From assembly GCA_035306605.1 (NCBI GenBank), contig DATGNR010000061.1: a stretch of DNA of 23,661 nt; one strand, given 5' to 3'. This document shows, piece after piece, positions 1-6,235 of the stretch. The notes below the pieces were generated by a model, which worked only from the letters and a program-made list of their open reading frames with translations, had not been told where the DNA came from and searched no databases. The stretch's first letter is position 1; the number at the start of each line of letters is the position of its first letter. The DNA is from Xanthomarina sp035306605. Lineage in GTDB: Bacteria; Bacteroidota; Bacteroidia; Flavobacteriales; Flavobacteriaceae. The translations under genes and the position numbers were made by a program.

Positions 1-490
1 TGGGCCAATTTTGTAATTCAAAAAAATTGATAACTACTTTTTGATTTTTTGGCTGGTCAAGTTTATTAATGTTTTCTATTTGTTTATTATGTTTATATAA
101 AGGTACCAGTGCTTGTCCTTGATTTGGGACGGCTAAGTCCACTGCTTGTCCCTGATTTGGGACGGTTAAGTCCACTGCTTGTCCAGAGGTTGTACCAAAT
201 ATGAGCATGTTAATTTTTGAACCTTTAAATGGGTTATGAGATGGGTGATAAATTAGATACTTATAGTGATTTAATTCCTTTAAGCATCTGTGATAGGTGG
301 ATTTAGAGCCTATTTTGGATAGATTCATTACTTCTTCCCGATTGACATGAAACTGTTCTGGAAACCGGTTGTGATTCCATAGTTGGAAAAATGCCATGTA
401 CAAACTGACATGGGTTGGATTTAACCTGTTGTCTTTAGAGAACTGTTGAAACACTGCGTTTAGATGTTTTATGTAGTTAACTTTAGTCAT
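1..490 (-). CDS. Partial protein of unknown function from an integrative element, cut by the window edge
   Basis: An ATG at 488-490 opens a frame of 163 codons that is still open at position 1, so the C-terminus is missing. The N-terminus begins MTKVNYIKHLNAVFQQF, followed by a segment rich in aromatic and basic residues (roughly residues 20-100). This type of protein recurs beside small HTH genes in Flavobacteria islands; from memory it is annotated as hypothetical or as a regulator, and the alternation of helices is compatible with a winged-helix DNA-binding or replication-initiation protein, but I cannot assign a function. Residues from about 103 carry an 11-residue tandem repeat (GQAVDLTVPNQ, GQAVDLAVPNQ, then a partial copy) encoded by the 33-bp DNA repeat at 111-184. 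It lies 59 bp downstream of the HTH gene on the same strand, so the two are probably co-transcribed. Confidence 0.7.
   Translation of the reverse strand, partial: MTKVNYIKHLNAVFQQFSKDNRLNPTHVSLYMAFFQLWNHNRFPEQFHVNREEVMNLSKIGSKSTYHRCLKELNHYKYLIYHPSHNPFKGSKINMLIFGTTSGQAVDLTVPNQGQAVDLAVPNQGQALVPLYKHNKQIENINKLDQPKNQKVVINFFELQNWP
111..184. repeat. 33-bp tandem repeat, about 2.2 copies, in frame inside a CDS
   Basis: Unit 1 is 111-143 and unit 2 is 144-176. They differ at only two positions, and 177-184 starts a third copy. The period of 33 keeps the reading frame of the minus-strand gene and adds 11 residues per copy. Confidence 0.9.
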
Positions 491-549
491 TTAGATAAAG
501 TGATTGAACCCCACATGATTGTGGGGTAGAATCTGGAATAAGTTACGTT

Positions 550-825
550 TTAGGTTGATTTATTGGTGTTAAGAATGTGAATAATTTCATCGTATTCGTA
601 CAGAATAATACCACCAATTTTAGTGTAAGGGATGGTTCCGTTAATTCTTAAATTTTGAATGGTACCTGGACTTATTTGTAACATTTCCATTACCTCCCCC
701 GATTTGAGGTATTTTTTTATTTGATTTGGTTTTTGAGCACTTTCATTAAGCATTTTTTTGAGCTCGTTAAATAGTTCTAATTTAAAATCGTAGAGATCTT
801 CTGTGGTAATAATTGTTGCAGCCAT
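550..825 (-). CDS. Small helix-turn-helix protein, excisionase (Xis)-like, HTH_17 type
   Basis: This 91-residue protein has a polar, probably helical N-terminus (residues 10-35) and a MerR/excisionase-type winged helix at about residues 39-84. The pattern is YLKSGEVMEMLQISPGTIQ, then a short wing rich in G and I, then LYEYDEI; this is the usual signature of HTH_17 proteins in Bacteroidetes elements. Known members act as recombination directionality factors or as local regulators that bend att-site DNA. It sits downstream of an rteC-like gene with a 278-bp gap that contains an inverted repeat. In CTnDOT, RteC activates an operon starting with xis2c, which encodes a protein of the same kind, so the same job is inferred here. 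The start is the only ATG that keeps the full N-terminus; no Shine-Dalgarno sequence is visible, as is normal for the phylum. It could also be a plain transcription factor. Confidence 0.85.
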   Translation of the reverse strand: MAATIITTEDLYDFKLELFNELKKMLNESAQKPNQIKKYLKSGEVMEMLQISPGTIQNLRINGTIPYTKIGGIILYEYDEIIHILNTNKST

Positions 826-1024
826 TGTAAAAAGAATTTAAGTGATTAATAATAAGCCTGTATACATACGAGGTTGATTAAAATGCTATCATTTCAATTT
901 GTTGTTTTAATAATAGCACTTGCGTTAATTTAGTTCACAAACGTTTCTATTTTAATAAATAGGTTTTCATGAATCTATCGATTTGACTTTCGTTCTACAA
1001 AGCTGTTGATTATTGTTTTAAAAC

Positions 1025-1052
1025 TTTCGGTATGTGTTCGGTACTACCGAAA
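1025..1052. promoter_or_regulatory. Inverted and direct repeat TTCGGTA, candidate operator
   Basis: TTTCGGTA at 1025-1032 is matched by its inverse TACCGAAA at 1045-1052. A further direct copy of TTCGGTA lies at 1037-1043, 11 bp (about one helical turn) from the first copy at 1026-1032. The site lies between rteC and the HTH gene, about 200 bp upstream of the HTH start. By analogy with CTnDOT it may bind RteC; no convincing TAnnTTTG box was found between it and the gene. Confidence 0.5.
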
Positions 1053-1103
1053 AACTTTAACATTTTAAGAAAGAGTTATAAATGACGGTATTGGATCCTT
1101 AAG

Positions 1104-1997
1104 CTAGGACTCGTCTAGTTTTATTTTTTTTAGGAGGTTGTATTTTAAGGTGTCAATAAATTTTGTTTGTTGATTTGTTCTGGCTTTAATTTCAGAAAAT
1201 ATTTTATAGGGACTTCCCAATTTAATATTTAAAATTTGCTCAAAGACTTGAGTTATTTTACTAATCTCTACTTGTCCATTTCCAAAAACTCTAGAAGCAT
1301 GTAGTGCATAAATTAATTCTATTAAATCTGTTTTAGATCCTGACCAAACCAAATTTGTAGAAATAGCCTGATCTGTTAATTCTGCAGTTTGAGTTGATTG
1401 GTTGTTTTCTATATTTGAGAGTAATTTTTTGTAATAATTGGTAAGTAAATCGAAAGCTACCACTTGGGACATCAGATTATCATAATTGGTAGAAAACTCT
1501 GGATTTAGGTAGTAATCGGAGATATCGAAATTAAGCTCCAGTTGGCTGTTGCTTCTTAAAAAGTAAAAGCTATCTAATGAGGTTTGTTGATGTCTAACAT
1601 AGCGCCAAAAAGGTAGATTTTTTTTCTTTTGATTTTCGAGTTTGTTTAAGGCTTGACGTAAATATTTTTTTTGTTTCCTGATATCAGCTTTAGGCCATTC
1701 TAGTTGGAAATTGTGTAATTCGATAAAGTATTTAAGCCTTCCAAAAATGAAAGGCTTTATTTGTTTAAAAAAGATTATTTCATCTTCTTGATTTGAAAAA
1801 TAACTTTTTTTCCGAATTAATTTGCGGAGCTCCACCAGTGTTTCTCTTGAAATATTTATACCTGTCTTAAGGTTTTCTAGGTTTGTCTGGTTTAAATAAT
1901 CAATTTGCAGGATTTTGTCTTGATAGTTTTGTGTTATTTTATTAATAGATTCCATATGGGGCGGATTTGTAGTAAAATACAACATCAAGTTAATCAA
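1104..1997 (-). CDS. rteC: RteC-like regulator of element excision
   Basis: The 297-residue protein matches the RteC domain. Basic and aromatic residues fill the middle (about 85-150). The C-terminal third contains WSGSKTDLIELIYALHAS (218-235) and a final helix-rich part (about 245-290) that are typical of the family. RteC of CTnDOT is a DNA-binding activator, itself induced through RteA/RteB, that switches on the excision operon; no rteA or rteB is visible here. The gene starts 20 bp downstream of the integrase stop, so an integrase-rteC transcript is likely. Met15 (starting MESINK) is a possible alternative start, because the first 14 residues look less conserved in type. The protein has no signal peptide and should be cytoplasmic. 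The family call is firm; the target genes are inferred from the neighbouring HTH gene and the repeat at 1025-1052. Confidence 0.85.
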   Translation of the reverse strand: MINLMLYFTTNPPHMESINKITQNYQDKILQIDYLNQTNLENLKTGINISRETLVELRKLIRKKSYFSNQEDEIIFFKQIKPFIFGRLKYFIELHNFQLEWPKADIRKQKKYLRQALNKLENQKKKNLPFWRYVRHQQTSLDSFYFLRSNSQLELNFDISDYYLNPEFSTNYDNLMSQVVAFDLLTNYYKKLLSNIENNQSTQTAELTDQAISTNLVWSGSKTDLIELIYALHASRVFGNGQVEISKITQVFEQILNIKLGSPYKIFSEIKARTNQQTKFIDTLKYNLLKKIKLDES

Positions 1998-2017
1998 GAA
2001 ATTTAATTTATCAAAAT

Positions 2018-3316
2018 TTAAATATATTTATAATTGATATTTAATGAGTTACTGCTTTTATTTGCTGCTTTTTGTTTTTCATTATTGCTCTTTATTTCTA
2101 AAATAGATTTTAACTGATTCATATCGGAGCTGAGTTTGTTATCTAAAACACGGGCGTAAATTTGAGTGGTTGTAATTTTGGTATGCCCCAGTAGTTTTGA
2201 TACCGTTTCAATAGGCACGCCATTTGAAAGGGTTATAGTTGTTGCAAATGTATGTCGTGCCATATGGAAGGTTAGGTTCTTTTTAATTCCTACGAAGTTT
2301 GCAACTTCCTTTAAATACACATTTAGCTTTTCGTTTGATAATTTTGGAAGTAAAGATTCGGAGACAGCTGTTACCGGATGGTCTTTGTATTTCTGAATGA
2401 TTTCTAATGCTTGGGGTAGTAGTGGCACCTTGACAAGGGTATCTGTTTTTTGCCTTTTGGTTATTATCCAATTATTACCATCGATACCCATTACCACATG
2501 ATCTGTTGTTAATGCCATAATATCCACATAGCTAATGCCGGTGTAACAGCTGAAAACAAATAGGTCGCGCACGCGATCTAGTCTATCAGAAATAAAATCT
2601 TTATTCTCCACAGTATATAATTCAGTTTCGGAGAGGAATTCTCTATGGGTTTTTTCAAACGACATTCTAAAACGAACAAAGGGATCTTTATCAATCCATT
2701 CCATGTGAAAAGCCAAGGTTATAATTTTGCGCAGTCTCTGAATGTGCTTCATAACCGTATTTTGACCCAATGCTTTGGGATGGCCAGCCGGATATAAATT
2801 GGAAAGGTACATTTGGAAGTCTGATAAGAACTCGAAATTGAGTTGCTTTAAGTAGATGTTATTGGTATGTTTCTTTTTCTTTAAGAATTTTTTCACGTAG
2901 GACTCGGTAACACCGAAGTTTCTAATGGATCCCGGAGCTAGGGTGTTGGCAATTTTTTGATTATGGTATTCTATAATTTCGAAGATGGTTTTGCCTTCAT
3001 CAATATTAGTATTGGTATAATGCGACTTTATTAATTGTGCCGTAATAAGCTGGCCCTTAAATTTTAAGTCCTGGTATATTTGGAAGAGTTGCGATTTTAC
3101 CTCCTCTAAATACAAATTTGTTTGTTTGGCATGTGCCGTTGTGCCTTTAACTTTTTTCTTATTTGAATCCCACATATTAATAGGGACTCTTTTTTTTAAG
3201 CTAAAGTTTACTCTTTTGCCGTCTACCGTAATTCTAATGTAAATAAGTGCTTCATTATTTACTGTTCTAGTGGTTTGTAACCAGAAGATTGTCGAAAATG
3301 TGTGTTTTGTTTGCAT
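2018..3316 (-). CDS. Tyrosine recombinase (integrase), Bacteroidetes IntDOT-like type
   Basis: With the start at 3314-3316 (MQTKHTFSTIFWL, the usual N-terminus of this group) the protein has 432 residues; an upstream ATG at 3361 would add 15 unlikely residues. Residues 1-100 form the arm-DNA-binding domain, about 110-210 the SAM-like core-binding domain, and 225-400 the catalytic domain. Visible catalytic residues are Lys288 or Lys290, His351 and Arg354 in HMAR, His378 in LGHTK, and nucleophile Tyr387 in QIYAR. The position of the first catalytic Arg (normally TGLRxxDI) is Ser262 in TGISYVDI; IntDOT is known for the same Arg-to-Ser change. The enzyme should catalyse integration and excision of the element. 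It is the gene nearest the tRNA and transcribes into the element, with a -7 box at 3445-3452 and paired repeats in its leader. Confidence 0.93.
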   Translation of the reverse strand: MQTKHTFSTIFWLQTTRTVNNEALIYIRITVDGKRVNFSLKKRVPINMWDSNKKKVKGTTAHAKQTNLYLEEVKSQLFQIYQDLKFKGQLITAQLIKSHYTNTNIDEGKTIFEIIEYHNQKIANTLAPGSIRNFGVTESYVKKFLKKKKHTNNIYLKQLNFEFLSDFQMYLSNLYPAGHPKALGQNTVMKHIQRLRKIITLAFHMEWIDKDPFVRFRMSFEKTHREFLSETELYTVENKDFISDRLDRVRDLFVFSCYTGISYVDIMALTTDHVVMGIDGNNWIITKRQKTDTLVKVPLLPQALEIIQKYKDHPVTAVSESLLPKLSNEKLNVYLKEVANFVGIKKNLTFHMARHTFATTITLSNGVPIETVSKLLGHTKITTTQIYARVLDNKLSSDMNQLKSILEIKSNNEKQKAANKSSNSLNINYKYI

Positions 3317-3383
3317 AGTTGTCGTCTTTTTAAGGACGAAAGTCAAATCAACTGTGCGCATTCAAGTCTGTAGGTTTTTTCTG

Positions 3384-3440
3384 AAAGTGTCTGCTATCGC
3401 AGACACTTTGAAAAAGTGTTAACCGAATCGCAGACACTTT
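3384..3440. repeat. Two tandem dyads AAAGTGT...ACACTTT in the integrase leader
   Basis: The first dyad is a perfect 11-bp inverted repeat, AAAGTGTCTGC (3384-3394) and GCAGACACTTT (3399-3409), separated by TATC. The second pairs AAAGTGT (3413-3419) with ACACTTT (3434-3440). ATCGCAGACACTTT at 3396-3409 is repeated exactly at 3427-3440, 31 bp away (about three helical turns). No T-run follows either side of the perfect hairpin, so it does not look like a terminator. The site is placed to bind the integrase arm domain, an excisionase or a repressor. Confidence 0.85.
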
Positions 3441-3444
3441 TAAC

Positions 3445-3452
3445 CAAATATA
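3445..3452 (-). promoter_or_regulatory. Candidate -7 box of the integrase promoter
   Basis: On the minus strand the octamer is TATATTTG, a full match to the Bacteroidetes -7 consensus TAnnTTTG, about 130 bp before the chosen integrase start. No clear TTTG -33 box stands 19-21 bp upstream. A transcript from here would carry the paired repeats in its leader. Confidence 0.5.
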
Positions 3453-3482
3453 ATGATTTTTTATGAATGTCTAAAAAATAAG

Positions 3483-3514
3483 AAACCGCGCAAATCCTAG
3501 GATTTGCGCGGTTT
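3483..3514 (-). terminator. Intrinsic terminator of tRNA-Arg, perfect 32-bp palindrome
   Basis: Arms of 15 bp (3483-3497 and 3500-3514, GC-rich inner part CCGCGC) are separated only by TA, making a perfect palindrome. On the minus strand it is followed by CTTATTTTTT, a good U-tract, and it lies 26 bp past the tRNA 3' end. Confidence 0.85.
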
Positions 3515-3540
3515 TGGTGCTTTTTGATAAAAGCTTTTAG

Positions 3541-3614
3541 TGACCTCGACAGGATTCAAACCTGTAACCTCTTGAGCCGTAATCAAGTGCGCTATTCAGT
3601 TGCGCCACGAGGCC
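3541..3614 (-). tRNA. tRNA-Arg (anticodon ACG)
   Basis: The 74-nt minus-strand sequence folds into a cloverleaf. The acceptor stem is GGCCTCG with CGAGGTC, including one G-U pair at 2-71. The D stem is GCGC/GCGC with a 9-nt loop. The anticodon stem is CTTGA/TCAAG with loop TTACGGC, giving ACG (3578-3580 on the plus strand reads CGT). The T stem is ACAGG/CCTGT with loop TTTGAAT. The discriminator is A and CCA is not encoded. A34 is presumably converted to inosine by TadA so that CGU, CGC and CGA can be read. tRNA-Arg genes are common targets for integrative elements, which fits the integrase next door. Confidence 0.96.
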
Positions 3615-3627
3615 GATTTTGAGTGTG

Positions 3628-3660
3628 CAAATATATCTATTTTTTTATAAAAACTCAAAA
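3628..3660 (-). promoter_or_regulatory. Promoter of tRNA-Arg
   Basis: On the minus strand TTTTG (3656-3660) is followed after 20 bp by TATATTTG (3628-3635), close to the Bacteroidetes primary-sigma consensus TTTG-N19-21-TAnnTTTG. Transcription would start about 7 bp before the mature tRNA 5' end. Confidence 0.8.
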
Positions 3661-3669
3661 GAAATGAAA

Positions 3670-3822
3670 TTAATCTAAAGAATTTTTTGTCACATATAAT
3701 TTCCATCCAAAAATGGCCATTTGTATTTTAGTTGCTTTGCTTAAATCTAAGCGTTGTTTCGTATAACTTGGCAAGAGGCTTTTGTTTAATTTAGCCAAGA
3801 TTTTAAATAATTGTTTCTTCAT
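3670..3822 (-). CDS. Small basic protein of 50 residues, conserved in Flavobacteriaceae
   Basis: The frame starts MKKQLFKILAKLNKSLLPSY and ends with the segment QMAIFGWKLYVTKNSLD. Nine Lys and one Arg in 50 residues make it strongly basic; there is no signal peptide, and only a short hydrophobic run (MAIFGW) is present. Proteins of this length and layout recur in Flavobacteriaceae and, from memory, some are labelled SsrA-binding protein, which does not fit the size. I do not assign a function; binding to RNA or to the membrane surface would suit the charge. It ends 55 bp upstream of the tRNA, on the same strand, and the tRNA has its own promoter in between. Confidence 0.75.
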   Translation of the reverse strand: MKKQLFKILAKLNKSLLPSYTKQRLDLSKATKIQMAIFGWKLYVTKNSLD

Positions 3823-3986
3823 AGTTTAAATAGGGAAATGGACTTAAAAAACTAAATAAGGGCTTTTTACTTTCATGTTTCTATGCAAAAGTAAGGTATT
3901 TCATTTAAATAGCTTTTTGTCTTCTTAAAGATGTTAAATGTAAATATATAATAATTAAGGAGTTCAATTAAACGCCTAGAGTTGAC

Positions 3987-3994
3987 TATATTTG
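3987..3994 (+). promoter_or_regulatory. -7 box upstream of the secreted nuclease gene
   Basis: TATATTTG matches TAnnTTTG fully and lies 16 bp before the ATG, implying a very short leader. The -33 position reads TTCA, a weak match. Confidence 0.6.
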
Positions 3995-4010
3995 TTACAA
4001 ATTTATTTTT

Positions 4011-5966
4011 ATGAAACAATTATTTACTTTTCTTAGTTTTCTGCTTATTGGACAACTGTGTTTTTCTCAAATAGTAATTAACGAACTAGATTCTGATACC
4101 CCTGGAATAGACGATAAAGAATTTGTGGAGTTAAAATCAGATGTGCCTTATGCCTCCTTGGATGGCTATGTTCTTGTGTTTTTTAACGGATCCACCTCAG
4201 GAGGAAATTCAAGTTATATGACGATAGCTTTAGATGGTTATTCCACAGATGTTAATGGGTTGTTGTTAATAGGAAGTAGTGCTGTAGAGCCATTTCCTCA
4301 ACTTTTAATATCTCCTAATGCTATTCAAAACGGCCCAGATGCCGTGGCTATTTATCAAGCTAGCGAAGAAGATTTTCCAGAAGGCACCGTAGCAACTATT
4401 GATAATTTAGTAGATGTTTTACTTTATGATACTAACGATCCTGATGTTGATAGTATGATTGCTATATTTAGTGCTCATCCAGATTTTACTAATATTCAAC
4501 AAATTAGTGAAGGGGCTAATAACAATGCCAATTCCATTCAACGAAATAATGACGGTACTTATAGCGTAGGTTCTCCAACCCCAAGATTGTTGAACGATGG
4601 AGGAGGAGAGGTTTTTAATGGTATTTCTATCTCTACAAACCAAACGCAATATCACGAAGGAGATGTATTTGATATTGTTTTTACAGCGCAGCAAAACGTC
4701 GCTGAAGATGTAACCTTTAGTATAACCTTAAATAATTATGGGTTTAACGAAGCCGATTTTACAGGAAATACCACGCTTACTATCCCTGCGGGCCAAAACA
4801 CGGTAACTACTATCATTACCTTAATTGATGATGATTTAGATGAAGGAGACGAAGAGCTTATCATTAAATTCACAGACTTGCAGTGGCCTTATATTCCTTA
4901 TAACAATTATCTATTACTTCGCGTTGTTGATAACGATTTTACCATGGCTCCATTTGGAACTCCAATTAATTCAACTTACGGTATGGTTGCAAGCACTCAG
5001 CCTAATGGATATTATAACAGTTTAAATGGTTTATCGGGTGAGGACTTGAGACAAGCTTTACAGGATATTATAGCAAATCCTAATGTGGTTAGGGCTCAAA
5101 CTTATGCAGATGTTATTGATATTTTAAAAGAAGCCGATCAAAATCCGGAAAATAGTAATGAGGTTTGGTTGGTTTATAAAGAACAAGGGCGACCTAAGTT
5201 GGATTACCAAACAAGCTCTGTAAGTACTGGTAAATGGAATAGAGAGCATACTTTTCCGAGATCTCGTGCCGGATATTATAGTATTGAAGCGGACGAAGTT
5301 GCTGATGGGAAAGACGTGTTCTGGACAACTTCAGCCGATTCCTTACGTCATGGGAACTCCGATGTACACGCTTTAAGGGCAGCTGATGGTCCAGAAAATA
5401 GTAGTCGTGGCAATCAGTTTTATGGAGAGTATAATGGGCCATCAGGAACCTTGGGTGGGTTTAAGGGAGATGTAGCTCGTGGTGTGTTTTATTTAGCAGT
5501 GAGGTATAATGGTTTAGAAATTGTTGATGGTTATCCGGATGGGTTAGTTGGTCAGTTTGGAGATTTACAAACTTTGTTAGATTGGCATAGGAATGATCCG
5601 CCAGATGATTTCGAGATGAATAGAAACAATATTATATATGAATGGCAACACAATAGAAATCCGTTTATCGATCAACCAGAGTTGATAGAATATATTTGGG
5701 GAAATCAGGTTGGAGGCACCTGGTTGTCTATGGATGAATATAAAGAGTTAAACTTGAGTGTTTATCCAAATCCAACTAACGGACGTATATTTATTAAAGG
5801 CCTGAAAAATGAAGCTAAGGCAACGGTTTATTCTGTTGATGGAAGAGTGTTGTTTACTGAAACATTAAACAAGTCGTTTTTGGATTTGAACCTATCTAGT
5901 GGTATGTATTTATTACAAATTACTTCGGACAATAAAACTACGGTAAAAAAGATACTGATTAACTAA
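4011..5966 (+). CDS. Secreted endonuclease I family nuclease with LTD-like and Calx-beta-like domains and T9SS sorting domain
   Basis: The 651-residue protein begins with a signal peptide (residues 1-19, cleaved before QIVINELDSD). A lamin-tail-like domain covers about 20-195 and a Calx-beta-like domain about 205-310 (DDDLDEGDEEL, 273-283). The catalytic domain, about 325-565, shows all endonuclease I blocks: WNREHTFPRS (409-418, with His413 the likely general base), DVHALRAADGPENSSRGN (451-468), GDVARGVFYLAVRY (486-499) and IIYEWQHNRNPFIDQP (541-556). These mark a His-Me finger nuclease that cuts DNA or RNA without sequence specificity. Residues 578-651, starting LNLSVYPNPTNG, are a type A T9SS sorting domain that sends the protein to the cell surface or outside. 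It stands alone, with its own promoter and terminator. A role in acquiring phosphate or nucleotides from extracellular DNA is inferred. Confidence 0.93.
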   Translation: MKQLFTFLSFLLIGQLCFSQIVINELDSDTPGIDDKEFVELKSDVPYASLDGYVLVFFNGSTSGGNSSYMTIALDGYSTDVNGLLLIGSSAVEPFPQLLISPNAIQNGPDAVAIYQASEEDFPEGTVATIDNLVDVLLYDTNDPDVDSMIAIFSAHPDFTNIQQISEGANNNANSIQRNNDGTYSVGSPTPRLLNDGGGEVFNGISISTNQTQYHEGDVFDIVFTAQQNVAEDVTFSITLNNYGFNEADFTGNTTLTIPAGQNTVTTIITLIDDDLDEGDEELIIKFTDLQWPYIPYNNYLLLRVVDNDFTMAPFGTPINSTYGMVASTQPNGYYNSLNGLSGEDLRQALQDIIANPNVVRAQTYADVIDILKEADQNPENSNEVWLVYKEQGRPKLDYQTSSVSTGKWNREHTFPRSRAGYYSIEADEVADGKDVFWTTSADSLRHGNSDVHALRAADGPENSSRGNQFYGEYNGPSGTLGGFKGDVARGVFYLAVRYNGLEIVDGYPDGLVGQFGDLQTLLDWHRNDPPDDFEMNRNNIIYEWQHNRNPFIDQPELIEYIWGNQVGGTWLSMDEYKELNLSVYPNPTNGRIFIKGLKNEAKATVYSVDGRVLFTETLNKSFLDLNLSSGMYLLQITSDNKTTVKKILIN

Positions 5967-5988
5967 TTAGTAAGTTAGTAGATGTAAA

Positions 5989-6018
5989 AGCTCAAACAAG
6001 GTCTGTTTGGGCTTTTTT
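5989..6018 (+). terminator. Intrinsic terminator of the nuclease gene
   Basis: AGCTCAAACA (5989-5998) pairs with TGTTTGGGCT (6004-6013) around a 5-nt loop with one G-U pair, and is followed by a T-run. It lies 22 bp after the stop codon. Confidence 0.85.
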
Positions 6019-6184
6019 ATTTCGTAGCTATGGCTTTTTTAAAGCTGATAAAGTAATTAAGATACAGTGTTAATATCAGGTGCTTAGGTGGATATGTTCT
6101 AAGAAACGGCTTTTTTCTTTAAGGGCAATAATTTCTTTTAATTCAGTCACGCTAATTTTTTTCTTCTTTTACAAAAAATATTAG

Positions 6185-6219
6185 TTGTTCAAATATTTTC
6201 AAAGGAAATGTTACCTTCG
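6185..6219 (+). promoter_or_regulatory. Candidate promoter of the Na+/Ca2+ antiporter gene
   Basis: TTG (6185-6187) and TACCTTCG (6212-6219, one mismatch to TAnnTTTG) are 24 bp apart, slightly longer than usual. Its position favours ATG 6236 as the translation start. Confidence 0.45.
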
Positions 6220-6235
6220 CAAAAAAATAAGATTT

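Larger units (their letters stand above)
1..3482. mobile_element. Terminal segment of an integrative element (ICE or genomic island)
   Basis: Four genes on the minus strand (integrase, rteC-like, HTH excisionase-like, unknown) form a block that reads away from a tRNA-Arg gene and runs off the left edge. An integrase as the outermost gene beside a tRNA is the usual layout at one end of an integrated element, and the integrase, RteC and small HTH set is known from CTnDOT-type Bacteroidetes elements. The right boundary is inferred. The tRNA terminator (3483-3514) lies between the tRNA and the integrase, so the junction may lie just left of it; it could instead be at the tRNA 3' end if the terminator travels with the element. 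The other end, cargo and conjugation genes are outside the window. Confidence 0.62.

Noticed and set aside
111..184. Repeats at the left edge as a CRISPR array
   Set aside because: Units are directly adjacent without spacers, in frame within a coding region, and no cas gene is present.
3317..3361. Fifteen-codon N-terminal extension of the integrase from the ATG at 3361
   Set aside because: Integrases of this group begin at the MxTxxTFSTIFWL-type segment; the extension shows no family features.
3483..3514. Perfect 32-bp palindrome as an att site or element inverted repeat
   Set aside because: Its position 26 bp past the tRNA and the following U-tract on the minus strand explain it as the tRNA terminator.
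6076..6150. Minus-strand GTG frame of 24 codons (begins VTELKEIIALKEK) between the nuclease and antiporter genes
   Set aside because: Composition looks protein-like but the frame has no ATG, is very short and has no promoter; it may be a chance frame or the tail of a lost gene.
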